Source: Reinekea marinisedimentorum (GTDB lineage: Bacteria > Pseudomonadota > Gammaproteobacteria > Pseudomonadales > Natronospirillaceae). From it: a stretch of 64,000 bases of DNA. The notes beneath the pieces were generated by a model, which saw only the letters and a list, made by a program, of their open reading frames with translations, ran no database searches and was not told the DNA's origin. The stretch lies in contig NZ_SLZR01000015.1 in the NCBI RefSeq assembly GCF_004341165.1, positions 1 through 64,000 on the forward strand, written 5' to 3'. How positions within the stretch are numbered: the stretch's first letter is position 1; each line of letters opens with the position of its first letter. Both the position numbers and the translations under genes were made by a program. This document shows, piece after piece, positions 17,753 through 26,399 of the stretch.

Positions 17753-18118
17753 GTGTCTAAAATTGTATTCCGCCTGAAAGATGTACCTGAAGAAGAAGCC
17801 GACGCCATTCGGGCTCTGCTCACCGACAAGGATATTGAGTTTTTTGAAACCGATGCGGGGCGCTGGGGCATATCCATTGGTGCAATCTGGGTGAAGGATG
17901 ATGACGATTTCGGTGTCGCGCGTGAGCTGATAGAGGCGTTTCAGCGAGAACACCGGGAAAGGGTTCAGCAGCAGTATGAACAGGATAAAAAGGCTGGCAA
18001 GGTAGCCAGCTTTTGGCAGCTGTTAAGCCAATCCCCATTGCAGGTACTGGCTTACTTACTGCTGATTGTGATCGTGCTGGCGTTTACCCTTTTACCCATG
18101 CTGCAGTTCTTTAAATAG
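17753..18118 (+). CDS. DUF6164-like small inner-membrane protein
   Basis: 121 residues. The first ~60 form a ferredoxin-like signal-transducing-looking domain (KIVFRLKDVPEEEADAIRAL, with a conserved GRWGISIGAIWV core). A basic linker (REHRERVQQQYEQ) and one C-terminal transmembrane helix (about 98-116) follow. This fits the DUF6164 family of unknown function. The start is GTG at 17753 with GGGAG upstream. It is divergent from the AraC gene and convergent with the rhodanese gene. Confidence 0.75.
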   Translation: MSKIVFRLKDVPEEEADAIRALLTDKDIEFFETDAGRWGISIGAIWVKDDDDFGVARELIEAFQREHRERVQQQYEQDKKAGKVASFWQLLSQSPLQVLAYLLLIVIVLAFTLLPMLQFFK

Positions 18119-18124
18119 AACGGC

Positions 18125-18478
18125 TCAGTTGACGGCCAGTGCGGCTTTGGCCTGATCGATACCACCTAAGTTACGCACATTGGTATAGCCCAAACTTTGC
18201 AATGCCTGCTCGGCAACGCCTGCACGGCGGCCACTGCGGCAGTAAAGCAGAATCGGGGTGGACTTATCTTCAGCGATGGAGGCGATCTGCATGGCGATTT
18301 CATCGTACGGGATCAGCTCCGCACCTTCGATATGGCCTGCGTTAAATTCGTTCTCGGTTCGTGTATCAATGAGTACACCCTGCTCCAGCCAGGCCTTAGC
18401 CTGTTCATCGGCCTGTACGGCACCGGCGAAAGACAGCGCAACAGCAATAGTGGCAAACAGCCTTTTAAAAAACATCAC
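18125..18478 (-). CDS. periplasmic rhodanese-like protein
   Basis: 117 residues with a signal peptide (cleavage after VQADE, about residue 24) and one rhodanese domain. The fold motifs LIDTRTENEFNAGHIEGAELIPYDEI and the active-site loop LYCRSGRRAGVA are clear, with the catalytic cysteine in YCRSGRR. It should act as a sulfurtransferase or sulfur carrier in the periplasm, like PspE. It is monocistronic and convergent with the DUF6164-like gene, 6 bp apart. Two ATGACAG motifs 20 bp apart (18556 and 18576) lie upstream. Confidence 0.88.
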   Translation of the reverse strand: MMFFKRLFATIAVALSFAGAVQADEQAKAWLEQGVLIDTRTENEFNAGHIEGAELIPYDEIAMQIASIAEDKSTPILLYCRSGRRAGVAEQALQSLGYTNVRNLGGIDQAKAALAVN

Positions 18479-18683
18479 ATTTCACTCCTTCAATTAACTC
18501 AATTTAAAACCTGATAAAGATACGGGTTTTGCAACCGGACTGCCCACAGTTTTTCATGACAGACTGTTTCACCCGATGACAGAGAGCGCCAAATTAACAA
18601 CTATTTGAGTGTTTTACCTGTAAAAGGATCCCAAAACCAGACATCGACAGGCGCTGCTCAATAGCATCAAAAACAGCACCTTT

Positions 18684-18701
18684 CTGCCATAAAAAAGTCA
18701 C
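18684..18701 (+). promoter_or_regulatory. putative Pho box for the ugp operon
   Basis: CTGCCATAAAAAAGTCAC matches the PhoB consensus CTGTCATAAAACTGTCAC at 15 of 18 positions, with two 7-bp half-sites and a 4-bp A-rich spacer. A possible -10 (TATACA) lies a few bases downstream, the normal spacing for a PhoB-activated promoter. The start codon of ugpB is 109 bp away. The rest of the 330-bp gap (18479-18809) shows nothing else clear. Confidence 0.7.
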
Positions 18702-18809
18702 AAAATATACATACGAATTTCATCTGCGTCTTCTACATTCTCCCCTCTTTCATGGCGCTGTGAACCAGCACCAAAAAATTCTCTACTGAAATAAAAAGGG
18801 ATCTGACCG

Positions 18810-20105
18810 ATGAACAAAACTCTTAAGGCATTAACCTTGAGTGCAGGCTTACTATCCGGCCTGGCTTCTGCTGCGACCGAAATTGAATGGTGGCACGCCA
18901 TGGGTGGCTCTCTCGGTGATACCGTGAATGCAATGGCAACCGAGTTTAACGCTTCGCAATCTGATTACAAAATCACGCCGATCTACAAAGGTGGTTACGA
19001 AGAAACAATCACCGCCGGTATTTCTGCCTTCCGTGCCGGTGAAGCCCCAGCCATCATTCAGATTTTTGATGCCGGTGCAGCCACCATTATCAACGCAAAA
19101 GGCGCGGCACTTTCAGTTGAAGACATACTGGTTGATAACGGCTATGAGTTCGATATTAACAGCTATGTACCGGGTGTCCGTTACTTCTATGCCGACGCGA
19201 ATGACAAGATGATCGGCATGCCATTCAACAGCTCTACTCCGGTTCTTTACTACAACAAAGCCATGTTGGCAGACGCCGGTGTTAAGCCACCAAAAACCTG
19301 GGAAGAATTTGAAACAACGGCAGAAAAACTGAAGCAGAAGGGCTATGTTGCACTGGCACAATCGCACACGCCGTGGATTTTCTTTGAAAACTTTCACTCC
19401 CGTCACGATCTGCAAATGGCGGATAAAGACAACGGCTTTTCCGGTTTGCCAAATAAGGTGATGTACAACAATAAGCACCTGAAAATGCATTTGGAACATG
19501 TAAAAGCATGGAAAGACGCAGGCTATTACGGCTATTACGGCCGGGTCTGGGGCGATAACGAGAATGCCTTCGTGAAAAAAGAAGTGGCTATGTGGATCGG
19601 CTCTTCCGGCTCGTTCGGTGGTCTGAAAACCTCGGCTGATTTCGACTTCGGCACCAGCTACCTGCCTTACTGGGAAAGCATCAATAAAGATGCCGGCACC
19701 ACCTTTATTGGCGGCGCTGCGCTGTTCGCTATGGCCGGCCATACCGATAAAGAATACGAAGCCGTTGCCGCCTTCTTCAACTATCTGACCAAGCCTGAAA
19801 CCCAGTACTTCTGGCACAGAGAAACCGGTTACGTGCCGATCACCAATGCCGCTTACAACCTGGCCAAAGACGACGGCTACTATGCAGCAAACCCGGATGC
19901 CGAGGTGGGTATTAAACAGTTGAGCCTGGATGAGGGTGAATGGACCAAGGGCTACCGCTTAGGTTTTTACGTACAGACGCGTGAGTCTATTTATCGCGAG
20001 ATGGATCGCATCATGTCGGGTGAAACAACTGTAGAGGCTGCCTTAAAAGCAATTGAAACCGATGCTAACCGTAACCTGGAGCGTTTTGCCCGTACGGTTA
20101 AATAA
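18810..20105 (+). CDS. ugpB: sn-glycerol-3-phosphate ABC transporter substrate-binding protein
   Basis: 431 residues with a signal peptide (cleavage near LASAATE, about residue 21) and an extracellular solute-binding family 1 fold. The N terminus EIEWWHAMGGSLGD, the YKGGYEETITAG segment and VPITNAAY are characteristic of UgpB, which captures glycerol-3-phosphate and its diesters in the periplasm. It is the first gene of ugpBAEC, behind a Pho box, in line with phosphate-starvation control. A 255-bp gap with a large palindrome separates it from ugpA, which would favour high expression of the binding protein over the membrane parts. Confidence 0.92.
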   Translation: MNKTLKALTLSAGLLSGLASAATEIEWWHAMGGSLGDTVNAMATEFNASQSDYKITPIYKGGYEETITAGISAFRAGEAPAIIQIFDAGAATIINAKGAALSVEDILVDNGYEFDINSYVPGVRYFYADANDKMIGMPFNSSTPVLYYNKAMLADAGVKPPKTWEEFETTAEKLKQKGYVALAQSHTPWIFFENFHSRHDLQMADKDNGFSGLPNKVMYNNKHLKMHLEHVKAWKDAGYYGYYGRVWGDNENAFVKKEVAMWIGSSGSFGGLKTSADFDFGTSYLPYWESINKDAGTTFIGGAALFAMAGHTDKEYEAVAAFFNYLTKPETQYFWHRETGYVPITNAAYNLAKDDGYYAANPDAEVGIKQLSLDEGEWTKGYRLGFYVQTRESIYREMDRIMSGETTVEAALKAIETDANRNLERFARTVK

Positions 20106-20207
20106 GTTCTGTCGTTTTTAAATTTACAAGAACGACTTCCGGGGTTGGGTGCCTTTTCAGGTGCTCAGCCCCCGTTCCGAAAAATAGTACAAACCTGAAG
20201 TTTGCTA

Positions 20208-20301
20208 ACGGAGATTCTTTTTAAAGGCGTCTGAGCGCGCGAATGCGCAAAGCCGAGCGTACAAGGATGAATTTACAGCGACCTTTAAAAAGAGTCTCCG
20301 T
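20208..20301 (+). repeat. long palindrome between ugpB and ugpA
   Basis: A 20-bp inverted repeat (20208-20227 and 20282-20301, one mismatch) encloses 54 bp that hold a GCGC-GAAT-GCGC minor hairpin. In RNA this would be a very stable stem. It lies within the ugp transcript between the first and second genes. It looks like a small intergenic palindromic element rather than a plain terminator, since no T-run follows. Confidence 0.75.
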
Positions 20302-20360
20302 CAGTAATCGGCAACACCCCGTAAAAATTAAACACACCGCTTTACCCGAAAGGAATTTTT

Positions 20361-21245
20361 GTGGCTAACAAACGCGTACAGTTTTCGCACCCGATCATCC
20401 CTTACCTGTTTATTGCCCCGCAAATGCTGATTATCGCCATATTCTTTATTTGGCCGGCACTGCAGGCGGCTTACCTGAGCTTTATGCTGGAAGACCCATG
20501 GGGCATGTCACGCGAATTTGTCGGGCTGGAAAACTACCAGTACCTGTTTAATTCGGCCGAGTATTTATACTCGTTTGGCTTCTCGATAGTGTTCTCGGCA
20601 CTGGTGGCGTTTTTATCGCTCGGCACGGCCCTGATCCTGGCCGTTAAAGCCAACGCTGTACTGCATATGCAATCGACCTACCGGGTATTGATTACCTGGG
20701 TATACGCCATTGCACCAGCCGTAGCCGGCATTACCGCCTACTTTATCTTTAACCGCCACATCGGCGTGATGTACGACTTCTTAAACAGCCTTGGCTGGCA
20801 GTTTAACCCCGAGGCCGACGCCGTTGACGCCAGCGCCCTGCTGATACTGGTGTCTGTCTGGAAGCAGATACCTGTGAACTTTGTCTTCTTTCTCGCGGGC
20901 CTGCAGGGCATACCCAAAGCCGTGCGCGAAGCCGCCGCGCTCGATTGCGCCAACGAACGCCGCCGCTTCTGGACCATCACCTTCCCGCTGCTGGCACCCA
21001 CCGGCTTCTTCCTGCTGGTGATTAACATCACCTACGCCTTCTTCGATACCTTCGGCATTATCGACACCCTGACCCAGGGCACCCCCGGCGGACGCACCAC
21101 CACACTGGTGTATAAGGTTTATCAGGATGGCTTCCTGGGTGCCGACTTAGGCCTCAGCTCTGCCCAATCGGTTGTGCTCATGCTGCTGGTGCTTTCGCTC
21201 ACCTTCGTTCAGTTCCGTTTTATTGAACGCAAAATTCACTACTGA
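20361..21245 (+). CDS. ugpA: sn-glycerol-3-phosphate ABC transporter permease
   Basis: 294 residues with six predicted membrane helices. The MalF/UgpA-type EAA loop reads EAAALDCANERRRFWTITFPLL (near 190-211). The start is GTG at 20361, with AAAGGA about seven bases upstream. It forms the inner-membrane channel with UgpE, and GGRTTTLVYKVYQDGF near the C terminus is typical of UgpA. The ugpE gene begins 13 bp downstream. Confidence 0.93.
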   Translation: MANKRVQFSHPIIPYLFIAPQMLIIAIFFIWPALQAAYLSFMLEDPWGMSREFVGLENYQYLFNSAEYLYSFGFSIVFSALVAFLSLGTALILAVKANAVLHMQSTYRVLITWVYAIAPAVAGITAYFIFNRHIGVMYDFLNSLGWQFNPEADAVDASALLILVSVWKQIPVNFVFFLAGLQGIPKAVREAAALDCANERRRFWTITFPLLAPTGFFLLVINITYAFFDTFGIIDTLTQGTPGGRTTTLVYKVYQDGFLGADLGLSSAQSVVLMLLVLSLTFVQFRFIERKIHY

Positions 21246-21258
21246 CAGGCGCATAACG

Positions 21259-22101
21259 ATGAAAAAAATCAGTCTTATTGATCATATTATTTTGTGGGCA
21301 GGCGTTCTGTTTCTATTGCTGCCGGTTTGGTTGCTGTTCGCCAGCTCCACCCATACCGTTGAAACCATTGTTAAAGATGGCCTGCAATTGCTGCCGGGCA
21401 GTCAGGGCTTCGGCGCGTACAAAATTGCACTGACCGAAGCCAGCGGCTTTACCGATGTGGCCACCGGCGCACGCATGTTGCTGAATTCCGCCATCATGGG
21501 TTTGGGCTTTGCCATCGGCAAAATTATTGTTTCTATGTGTGCGGCCTATGCGCTGGTTTACTTCCGCATTCCGTTTGCGCAGCTATTGTTCTGGATCATC
21601 TTCAGCACCCTGCTGCTGCCACTGGAGGTGCGCATTGTGCCGTCTTACGAAGTGGTCAGCCAGCTGGGTATGCTTAACAGCTATACCGGTCTGATCGTGC
21701 CATTAATTGCCTCGGCCACCGCCACCTTTTACTTCCAGCAATTTTATAAAACCATTCCCGATGAACTGCTGGAAGCGGCGCAACTGGATAACGCCGGGCC
21801 GTTCCGTTTCTTCATAGATATTTTAGTGCCGCTTTCGCGCACCATGATGGCCGCCATGTTCATCATTATGTTTGTAGTCGGTTGGAACCAATACCTGTGG
21901 CCATTGATGATGACCACGGAAGAATCCTATTACACCATTGTAATGGGCATTAAGAGCATACTCAGCGTCATGCGTGAAGCGCGCATTCCCGATTACAGCG
22001 TGGCCTTTGCCATGGTCATTCTTTCCATGCTGCCACCGGTTGCGGTGGTGGTGATATTTCAGCGTTGGTTCATTCAGGGCCTGGTTGACAGTGAAAAGTA
22101 A
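21259..22101 (+). CDS. ugpE: sn-glycerol-3-phosphate ABC transporter permease
   Basis: 280 residues, the normal UgpE length, starting at ATG 21259 (MKKISLIDH). A longer open frame from 21172 overlaps ugpA and has no family likeness. Six membrane helices are seen, and the EAA loop EAAQLDNAGPFRFFIDILVPLSR lies near 190-210, the contact site for the ATPase. VGWNQYLWPLMMT is typical of the family. It pairs with UgpA in the inner membrane. Confidence 0.93.
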   Translation: MKKISLIDHIILWAGVLFLLLPVWLLFASSTHTVETIVKDGLQLLPGSQGFGAYKIALTEASGFTDVATGARMLLNSAIMGLGFAIGKIIVSMCAAYALVYFRIPFAQLLFWIIFSTLLLPLEVRIVPSYEVVSQLGMLNSYTGLIVPLIASATATFYFQQFYKTIPDELLEAAQLDNAGPFRFFIDILVPLSRTMMAAMFIIMFVVGWNQYLWPLMMTTEESYYTIVMGIKSILSVMREARIPDYSVAFAMVILSMLPPVAVVVIFQRWFIQGLVDSEK

Positions 22102-22128
22102 TTACAGATTTATAGGAGCCTGAATATC

Positions 22129-23211
22129 ATGGGTGCATTAAAACTCAGCAGCATTGAAAAAACTTACCCGAACGGCCACCGCGCTGTGCGGGGTGTCTCA
22201 CTGGAAATAGAACCGGGCGAGTTCCTGGTACTGGTCGGCCCTTCCGGCTGTGGAAAATCGACCATTCTGCGCACCATTGCCGGGCTGGAACAGCTCACCG
22301 GGGGTGAAATTCATATTGCAGAAGAGCGCGTGGATGAACGCCTGCCCGCCAAGCGTGACATTGCCATGGTGTTTCAAAACTACGCCCTGTACCCGCACAT
22401 GAGCGTGTACAAAAACATGGCTTACGGGCTGAAAAACCGGGGCGTCAGCAAAGAAGAGATCAACAGCAAAGTCACCGAAGCCGCAAAAATGCTGCAGCTG
22501 ACAGATTACCTGGAACGCAAACCCAGCCAGCTTTCCGGCGGGCAACGCCAGCGTGTGGCGATGGGCCGAGCCATGGTACGCAGCCCCAAACTGTTTTTGT
22601 TTGATGAGCCGCTTTCCAATCTGGATGCCCGCCTGCGCGCCGAAATGCGTTTAGAGATTAAACAGCTGCAACGCAAGCTGAAAACCACCTCGGTATTTGT
22701 AACCCACGATCAGGTCGAAGCCATGACGCTGGCCGACCGACTGGTGGTACTGAATCAGGGTGAGATTCAACAGGTGGGGACACCCAAAGAGGTTTACCAT
22801 CAACCAGCGAATATTTTTGTCGCGACCTTCCTGGGCGCACCGGCCATGAACCTGTTTGAAGCCCGCGTCACATCGGCCAACGAAATGACACTGAATGACG
22901 GCCAGACCATTCAATTGCCTGCCGAAATGGCAAACCGGGTTGAACCGGGCCGCAACGTCACTGTGGGTATTCGCCCCGAGCATTTAGCACTGACACAGAA
23001 CGGCCAGCGGCCGCTACTGAATTTTGAAACCGGCCTCTCGGAAGAACTGGGCACCAGCCAACTGCTGCACGGTAAAATTGCCGGCACCGATTGCACCCTG
23101 AACCTGCCACACTTTGATCAGCACAGTGAAGATCAATTGGGGGTTGTGTTTGAGCCTAAACATTTGCACCTGTTTGATGTGGAGACCGGTAAGCGCATCG
23201 ACCATGGCTGA
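22129..23211 (+). CDS. ugpC: sn-glycerol-3-phosphate ABC transporter ATP-binding protein
   Basis: 360 residues. Walker [10 protein letters not shown] (37-45), Q-loop [10 protein letters not shown], signature [15 protein letters not shown], Walker [13 protein letters not shown] and H-loop VTHDQVEAM are all intact. A C-terminal TOBE/OB region (about 240-355) is typical of the MalK/UgpC group and has IRPEHL. It powers import of glycerol-3-phosphate. It ends the ugpBAEC operon. No ugpQ phosphodiesterase follows. A 9-bp-stem hairpin begins 6 bp after the stop. Confidence 0.93.
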   Translation: MGALKLSSIEKTYPNGHRAVRGVSLEIEPGEFLVLVGPSGCGKSTILRTIAGLEQLTGGEIHIAEERVDERLPAKRDIAMVFQNYALYPHMSVYKNMAYGLKNRGVSKEEINSKVTEAAKMLQLTDYLERKPSQLSGGQRQRVAMGRAMVRSPKLFLFDEPLSNLDARLRAEMRLEIKQLQRKLKTTSVFVTHDQVEAMTLADRLVVLNQGEIQQVGTPKEVYHQPANIFVATFLGAPAMNLFEARVTSANEMTLNDGQTIQLPAEMANRVEPGRNVTVGIRPEHLALTQNGQRPLLNFETGLSEELGTSQLLHGKIAGTDCTLNLPHFDQHSEDQLGVVFEPKHLHLFDVETGKRIDHG

Positions 23212-23216
23212 CGACA

Positions 23217-23237
23217 CCCAACAAACTGTTTGTTGGG
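23217..23237 (+). terminator. hairpin after ugpC
   Basis: CCCAACAAA-CTG-TTTGTTGGG forms a perfect 9-bp stem directly after the ugpC stop. There is no T-run, so it may protect the 3' end rather than terminate on its own. Confidence 0.5.
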
Positions 23238-23319
23238 CAGCTCACCCTCTAACTCTGAAAATATACACATAGAATAACCACGTAGATGAATCAATTCACA
23301 AGTAGTGTATAATTTTTCT

Positions 23320-23399
23320 TACGCAGCCGGAGATAACCAACCCGGCTGTGCACCTGCTTTCCAGTTTTCTCTAGCACGCTAACCCGTGCAGGCTTTTTT
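23320..23399 (+). ncRNA. candidate small RNA or attenuated leader
   Basis: A perfect TATAAT at 23308-23313 is followed by two hairpins. One is CAGCCGG/CCGGCTG (23324-23348). The other is GCACG/CGTGC (23374-23389), then AGGC and six T residues. The predicted transcript is about 80 nt. CCTGC at about 23353 could pair with GCAGG at about 23388, giving an alternative fold. The -35 is weak. It lies about 175 bp upstream of the lipoprotein gene, so it could be a free RNA or an attenuator. No known RNA family is recognised. Confidence 0.4.
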
Positions 23400-23574
23400 G
23401 CCCATCAACCCAGACAACTGGCCCCTGTACTGCCGTTTTAACCCAGAGACAAACAGCGACTGCCCTTCTGAAAAGTCAGGCACGGCCTGATTCGTCTGGG
23501 TGCATGGTGACACAGGTAAGTGATCAGGATTGCAGAGAGTTTTTAAAAAAATTATTAATCTCAAAGGACAGAGT

Positions 23575-24111
23575 ATGAACAATAAATTCATTAGCTTTTT
23601 GGCTTCAGCAGTATTGATTTCCGGTTGTGGCAGTGAGGGCGGCAGCACCGTTGATGAGGCTGTACCCTCAACCGTCGAAAATAACACTCCATCCACCACA
23701 GAACTGGAAGGCTCATGGCTAAAATCCTGCAGCGCTGTGGATCAGGAAGACCCGGAAACGCTCTACGATATTGTTGCGCTGGAGTTTACCGGCAGTACAT
23801 TCAGTTCCAGCATTCAGAATTACACTGACTCATCTTGCTTGACTTCCTTTGATTATGCACCCAACCCGACATCCAGCGGTTATTTTAGTTTAGGCAGTGA
23901 TGTCACCACCAGCGGTGGTTTGCAGGCAACAGAGATAGACACTCACATTGAAATATACAATGGCGCTGAATTTGACATCGATGAATACACTATTTATTAC
24001 ATCGACGGCACCGCGCTTTATGTCGGTGATGACTCTGGCATCAATGACGCCTCTAGTGCGGAACTCCGGCCGAACGCCTTAAATTTTGAACGGGTCTTTG
24101 TAAAGCAATAA
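23575..24111 (+). CDS. small secreted lipoprotein of unknown function
   Basis: 178 residues from ATG 23575 (MNNKFISF), with AAAGGA upstream. The signal peptide ends in a lipobox LISGC, so the mature protein should be a lipoprotein starting at that cysteine. A serine/threonine-rich linker leads into a domain of about 130 residues that begins LEGSWLKSC. This lipocalin/META-like opening is common in small 'test-of-stability' lipoproteins. The body is acidic and rich in Tyr and Asp (DEYTIYYIDGTALYVGDDSG). I do not recognise a named family. A candidate leader RNA lies upstream. Confidence 0.75.
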   Translation: MNNKFISFLASAVLISGCGSEGGSTVDEAVPSTVENNTPSTTELEGSWLKSCSAVDQEDPETLYDIVALEFTGSTFSSSIQNYTDSSCLTSFDYAPNPTSSGYFSLGSDVTTSGGLQATEIDTHIEIYNGAEFDIDEYTIYYIDGTALYVGDDSGINDASSAELRPNALNFERVFVKQ

Positions 24112-24129
24112 GCCAATAACCGAACAAAA

Positions 24130-24173
24130 CACGGAGTCTGCCGCGCTGCGATCACAGAGTGGCCGGCTCCGTG
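24130..24173 (-). terminator. putative terminator of the 43-codon ORF transcript
   Basis: CACGGAG at 24130-24136 pairs with CTCCGTG at 24167-24173, enclosing a further GCCG-rich stem. On the minus strand it is followed by TTTTG. The stop codon of the small ORF lies in the loop. Confidence 0.45.
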
Positions 24174-24283
24174 GGTACGCTTGCTGTGCCGGTTACGTAG
24201 GGTTCTGTTGCGTGACCGTTGGCTCCAATGCCGCTCTTATACTTAAACTGGCAATGAACCAAGCTATTGGTTATCTTTTTCAT
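24152..24283 (-). CDS. candidate 43-residue small protein
   Basis: An ATG at 24283 is preceded by GAGGATAGGAAGCG, a strong ribosome site. It opens 43 codons beginning MKKITNSLVHCQFKYKSG and ending TASVPTEPATL. A 6-bp hairpin (AGCCTG-CTGA-CAGGCT) lies in its leader and a terminator-like stem covers its end. The peptide has one cysteine, no membrane helix and no clear signal peptide. I recognise no family. It accounts for the otherwise gene-free 350 bp between the lipoprotein and the racemase. Conservation would be the test; it could still be a chance ORF. Confidence 0.45.
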   Translation of the reverse strand: MKKITNSLVHCQFKYKSGIGANGHATEPYVTGTASVPTEPATL

Positions 24284-24460
24284 CGCTTCCTATCCTCAAG
24301 CCTGTCAGCAGGCTCTGAATACGTTTCATTTGCTGGATTTATAACGGAAGCCTATGAAGCAGCGTACTGCGTTGTGTGACAACTTTGTCATTCGGGTTAT
24401 CGAGCAGCGACCGGCCTGAGCAATCGCCCACATGACAATGCATACTTTTAGGATCTACAA

Positions 24461-25162
24461 ATGAAAAAACTGGGGCTTATTGGCGGAACATCGTGGCACT
24501 CTACCGTTGAATACTACGCGATGCTCAATCAGGCCATCAATGACCATTATGGTGACAACACCAACCCGCCGCTTCGGCTAATTAACCTGAACCAAAAGCA
24601 AATTCACGATCTGCAGCGGGCTGACCGCTGGGATGCAATCGCCGATATCGTGACAGAGGCTGCACTGGAGCTGCAGAGCGTTGGCGTCGATGGCATTGCC
24701 CTGTGCGCCAATACGCCGCACAAGGTTTATGAGCAAGTACAGGCCGCGCTTTCCACGCCTATACTGCACATTGCCGATGCCGCCGGCGCTCAGCTGCGCA
24801 AACAGGGGCTCGATACGGTAGGGCTGATCGGTACGCGCTTCACGATGTCGGAAGGTTTCATTAAAGACCGCCTGCGGGATTCGTATCAGATCGAAGCCCT
24901 TGTGCCCTCAGCTGCCGGGCAAACTGAAATTCAGGATCTGCTGTATAACAAACTGTCGGTCGGTGTATTTGATGACCCAACCCGGGCGATCTTCCTGGAG
25001 ATTATCGACTCGCTGACGGCACAAGGCGCCCAGGCGGTGATTCTCGGCTGCACGGAATTTCCGATTCTGTTGAAGGATGCCTCCTGTTCCATTCCACTGA
25101 TCGATACCCTGAAGTGCCACAGCGAGGCGCTGGTGCGGTTCATCCTGGATAAAGAGATGTAA
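24461..25162 (+). CDS. aspartate/glutamate racemase family protein
   Basis: 233 residues of the Asp/Glu racemase fold, closest in appearance to YgeA/RacX. It starts MKKLGLIGGTSWHSTVEYY. Both catalytic cysteines are present, in LCANTPH (C82) and LGCTEFP (C195), each in the expected context. So it should be an active cofactor-independent racemase for aspartate, glutamate or a broader set of amino acids. AGGATCTACAA precedes the ATG. It stands 59 bp ahead of two DUF202 genes. Confidence 0.9.
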   Translation: MKKLGLIGGTSWHSTVEYYAMLNQAINDHYGDNTNPPLRLINLNQKQIHDLQRADRWDAIADIVTEAALELQSVGVDGIALCANTPHKVYEQVQAALSTPILHIADAAGAQLRKQGLDTVGLIGTRFTMSEGFIKDRLRDSYQIEALVPSAAGQTEIQDLLYNKLSVGVFDDPTRAIFLEIIDSLTAQGAQAVILGCTEFPILLKDASCSIPLIDTLKCHSEALVRFILDKEM

Positions 25163-25221
25163 ACCGGCAACAGCATTCACCCCAGACTCAGACGGAGCAA
25201 GACAGCGTTGGATGAACCTCA

Positions 25222-25590
25222 ATGACCCAAAAAATCAAAAAAACCAAAATCAACTGGCGACTCAAAGGTGAAGCGCCAGATTATCGGTTCTCTCTGGCCA
25301 ATGAACGAACCTATCTGGCGTGGATTCGCACCGCCCTGGCACTGTTAGCCGGGGCCATTGCCATTGACCAGCTCACGCCCGATTTAGCGAATGTGGTTAT
25401 CCGCGGTCTGCTTTCTGCGTTCCTTTGTGCCTGTTCCGGCTTGCTGGCGGTATTTGCCTATAAGCGCTGGGCCGCGAATGAAGAGTCGATGCGGAAAAAG
25501 GAAGACTTGAAGTACACCAGTTTTCTTAAGGTGATCAGCATTATGGTGCTTGCTTTTACCTTCATTCTGGCACTGGTCATTTTACTGTGA
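25222..25590 (+). CDS. DUF202 (YidH-like) membrane protein
   Basis: 122 residues. A soluble N terminus leads into the DUF202 hallmark FSLANERTYLAWIRTALALLAGAIAI (only part shared with YidH), then three membrane helices (about 45-62, 72-90, 101-120). Function is unknown. It overlaps the following DUF202 gene by 4 bp (GTGA), so the two are translated together, as with E. coli yidH and yidG. Confidence 0.85.
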   Translation: MTQKIKKTKINWRLKGEAPDYRFSLANERTYLAWIRTALALLAGAIAIDQLTPDLANVVIRGLLSAFLCACSGLLAVFAYKRWAANEESMRKKEDLKYTSFLKVISIMVLAFTFILALVILL

Positions 25591-25922
25591 GCGATAACCA
25601 AACCAAGGCTGGGTTGCAATCTGAACGAACGTCGATGGCCTGGTTCAGAACCCATCTGTTAATGCTGGGTGTTGGCCTGTTATTAATTAAAACCGGCCAG
25701 CACCACGGGCATTTGCTGCCACAGGTTATTGGCGGGGCATTATTGCTGCTTCCTGCGCTGAATATTCCTTACACCCGAAAAAGGTTCACTCAACCGTTTG
25801 AAGATCACACCACCGTTGGGCGACGCGATATTCTGATCAAAATAGCCCTTTCAGGCACCCTGCTCTGCACCGCTTTCGGCTATGGCATTTATGCGCTCAG
25901 CCAGATAGTTACCGGCGGCTAG
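25587..25922 (+). CDS. DUF202 (YidG-like) membrane protein
   Basis: 111 residues starting at a GTG that overlaps the stop of the previous gene (GTGA). It has the DUF202 core LQSERTSMAWFRTHLLMLGVG and three membrane helices. Paired DUF202 proteins are common and probably form one inner-membrane complex of unknown function. It is convergent with the DUF6644-like gene, 14 bp away. Confidence 0.83.
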   Translation: MSDNQTKAGLQSERTSMAWFRTHLLMLGVGLLLIKTGQHHGHLLPQVIGGALLLLPALNIPYTRKRFTQPFEDHTTVGRRDILIKIALSGTLLCTAFGYGIYALSQIVTGG

Positions 25923-25936
25923 TCACTCATAAAAAC

Positions 25937-26392
25937 TTAAACGTAGGCAATCATCCGGCCTGCCACCAACACACCCAGCCACAGCAATAAAGACAAAGCC
26001 CCGGCAACACGCAAAGCGCCTTGCCGACCGGCGTAGCCAATACGCCAATGAAGGTTCAGCGCATTTAGCGTGGCCAGAACAATCAGCAGCATTTTGATTA
26101 AAAAGATTTTTAAACCAGCATAGTCGGCGGGCCCGGCCAGGAACAGCAAAACACCCGAGGCAATGGCCCCCAGCAAACCGGTAATCGCGACCGGCACCAG
26201 CACCTGAGCAATCAATTCAGTATTCAGGCGCCGCCAAAAGCCCATCAGCTTTAAATCTAACGGTACAATTGCGCCAACCAGCAATGCTACGCTAAATACG
26301 TGCAAAGTATTAATGGCCGCATAACCCCAGCGGGAATAGCGCATCCATTCAGCGAGTGGCGTTGCGGCAAGCGCCTCCAGCCAATGATCCAA
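25937..26392 (-). CDS. DUF6644-like four-helix membrane protein
   Basis: 151 residues with four predicted membrane helices. It begins with WLEALAATPLAEWMRYSRWGYAAINTLHVF, where the histidine in the first helix is a typical feature. Further features are GAIVPLDLKLMG after helix 2 and NLHWRIGY in a loop. This fits the DUF6644 family seen beside DUF6152 proteins, as here (7 bp downstream of one). Histidines in the membrane suggest heme or copper binding, but that is inferred. Confidence 0.7.
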   Translation of the reverse strand: MDHWLEALAATPLAEWMRYSRWGYAAINTLHVFSVALLVGAIVPLDLKLMGFWRRLNTELIAQVLVPVAITGLLGAIASGVLLFLAGPADYAGLKIFLIKMLLIVLATLNALNLHWRIGYAGRQGALRVAGALSLLLWLGVLVAGRMIAYV

Positions 26393-26399
26393 AATGGTC

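Noticed and set aside
18556-18582. Second Pho box upstream of the rhodanese gene
   Set aside because: Two ATGACAG copies are 20 bp apart, not the 11 bp needed for PhoB half-sites.
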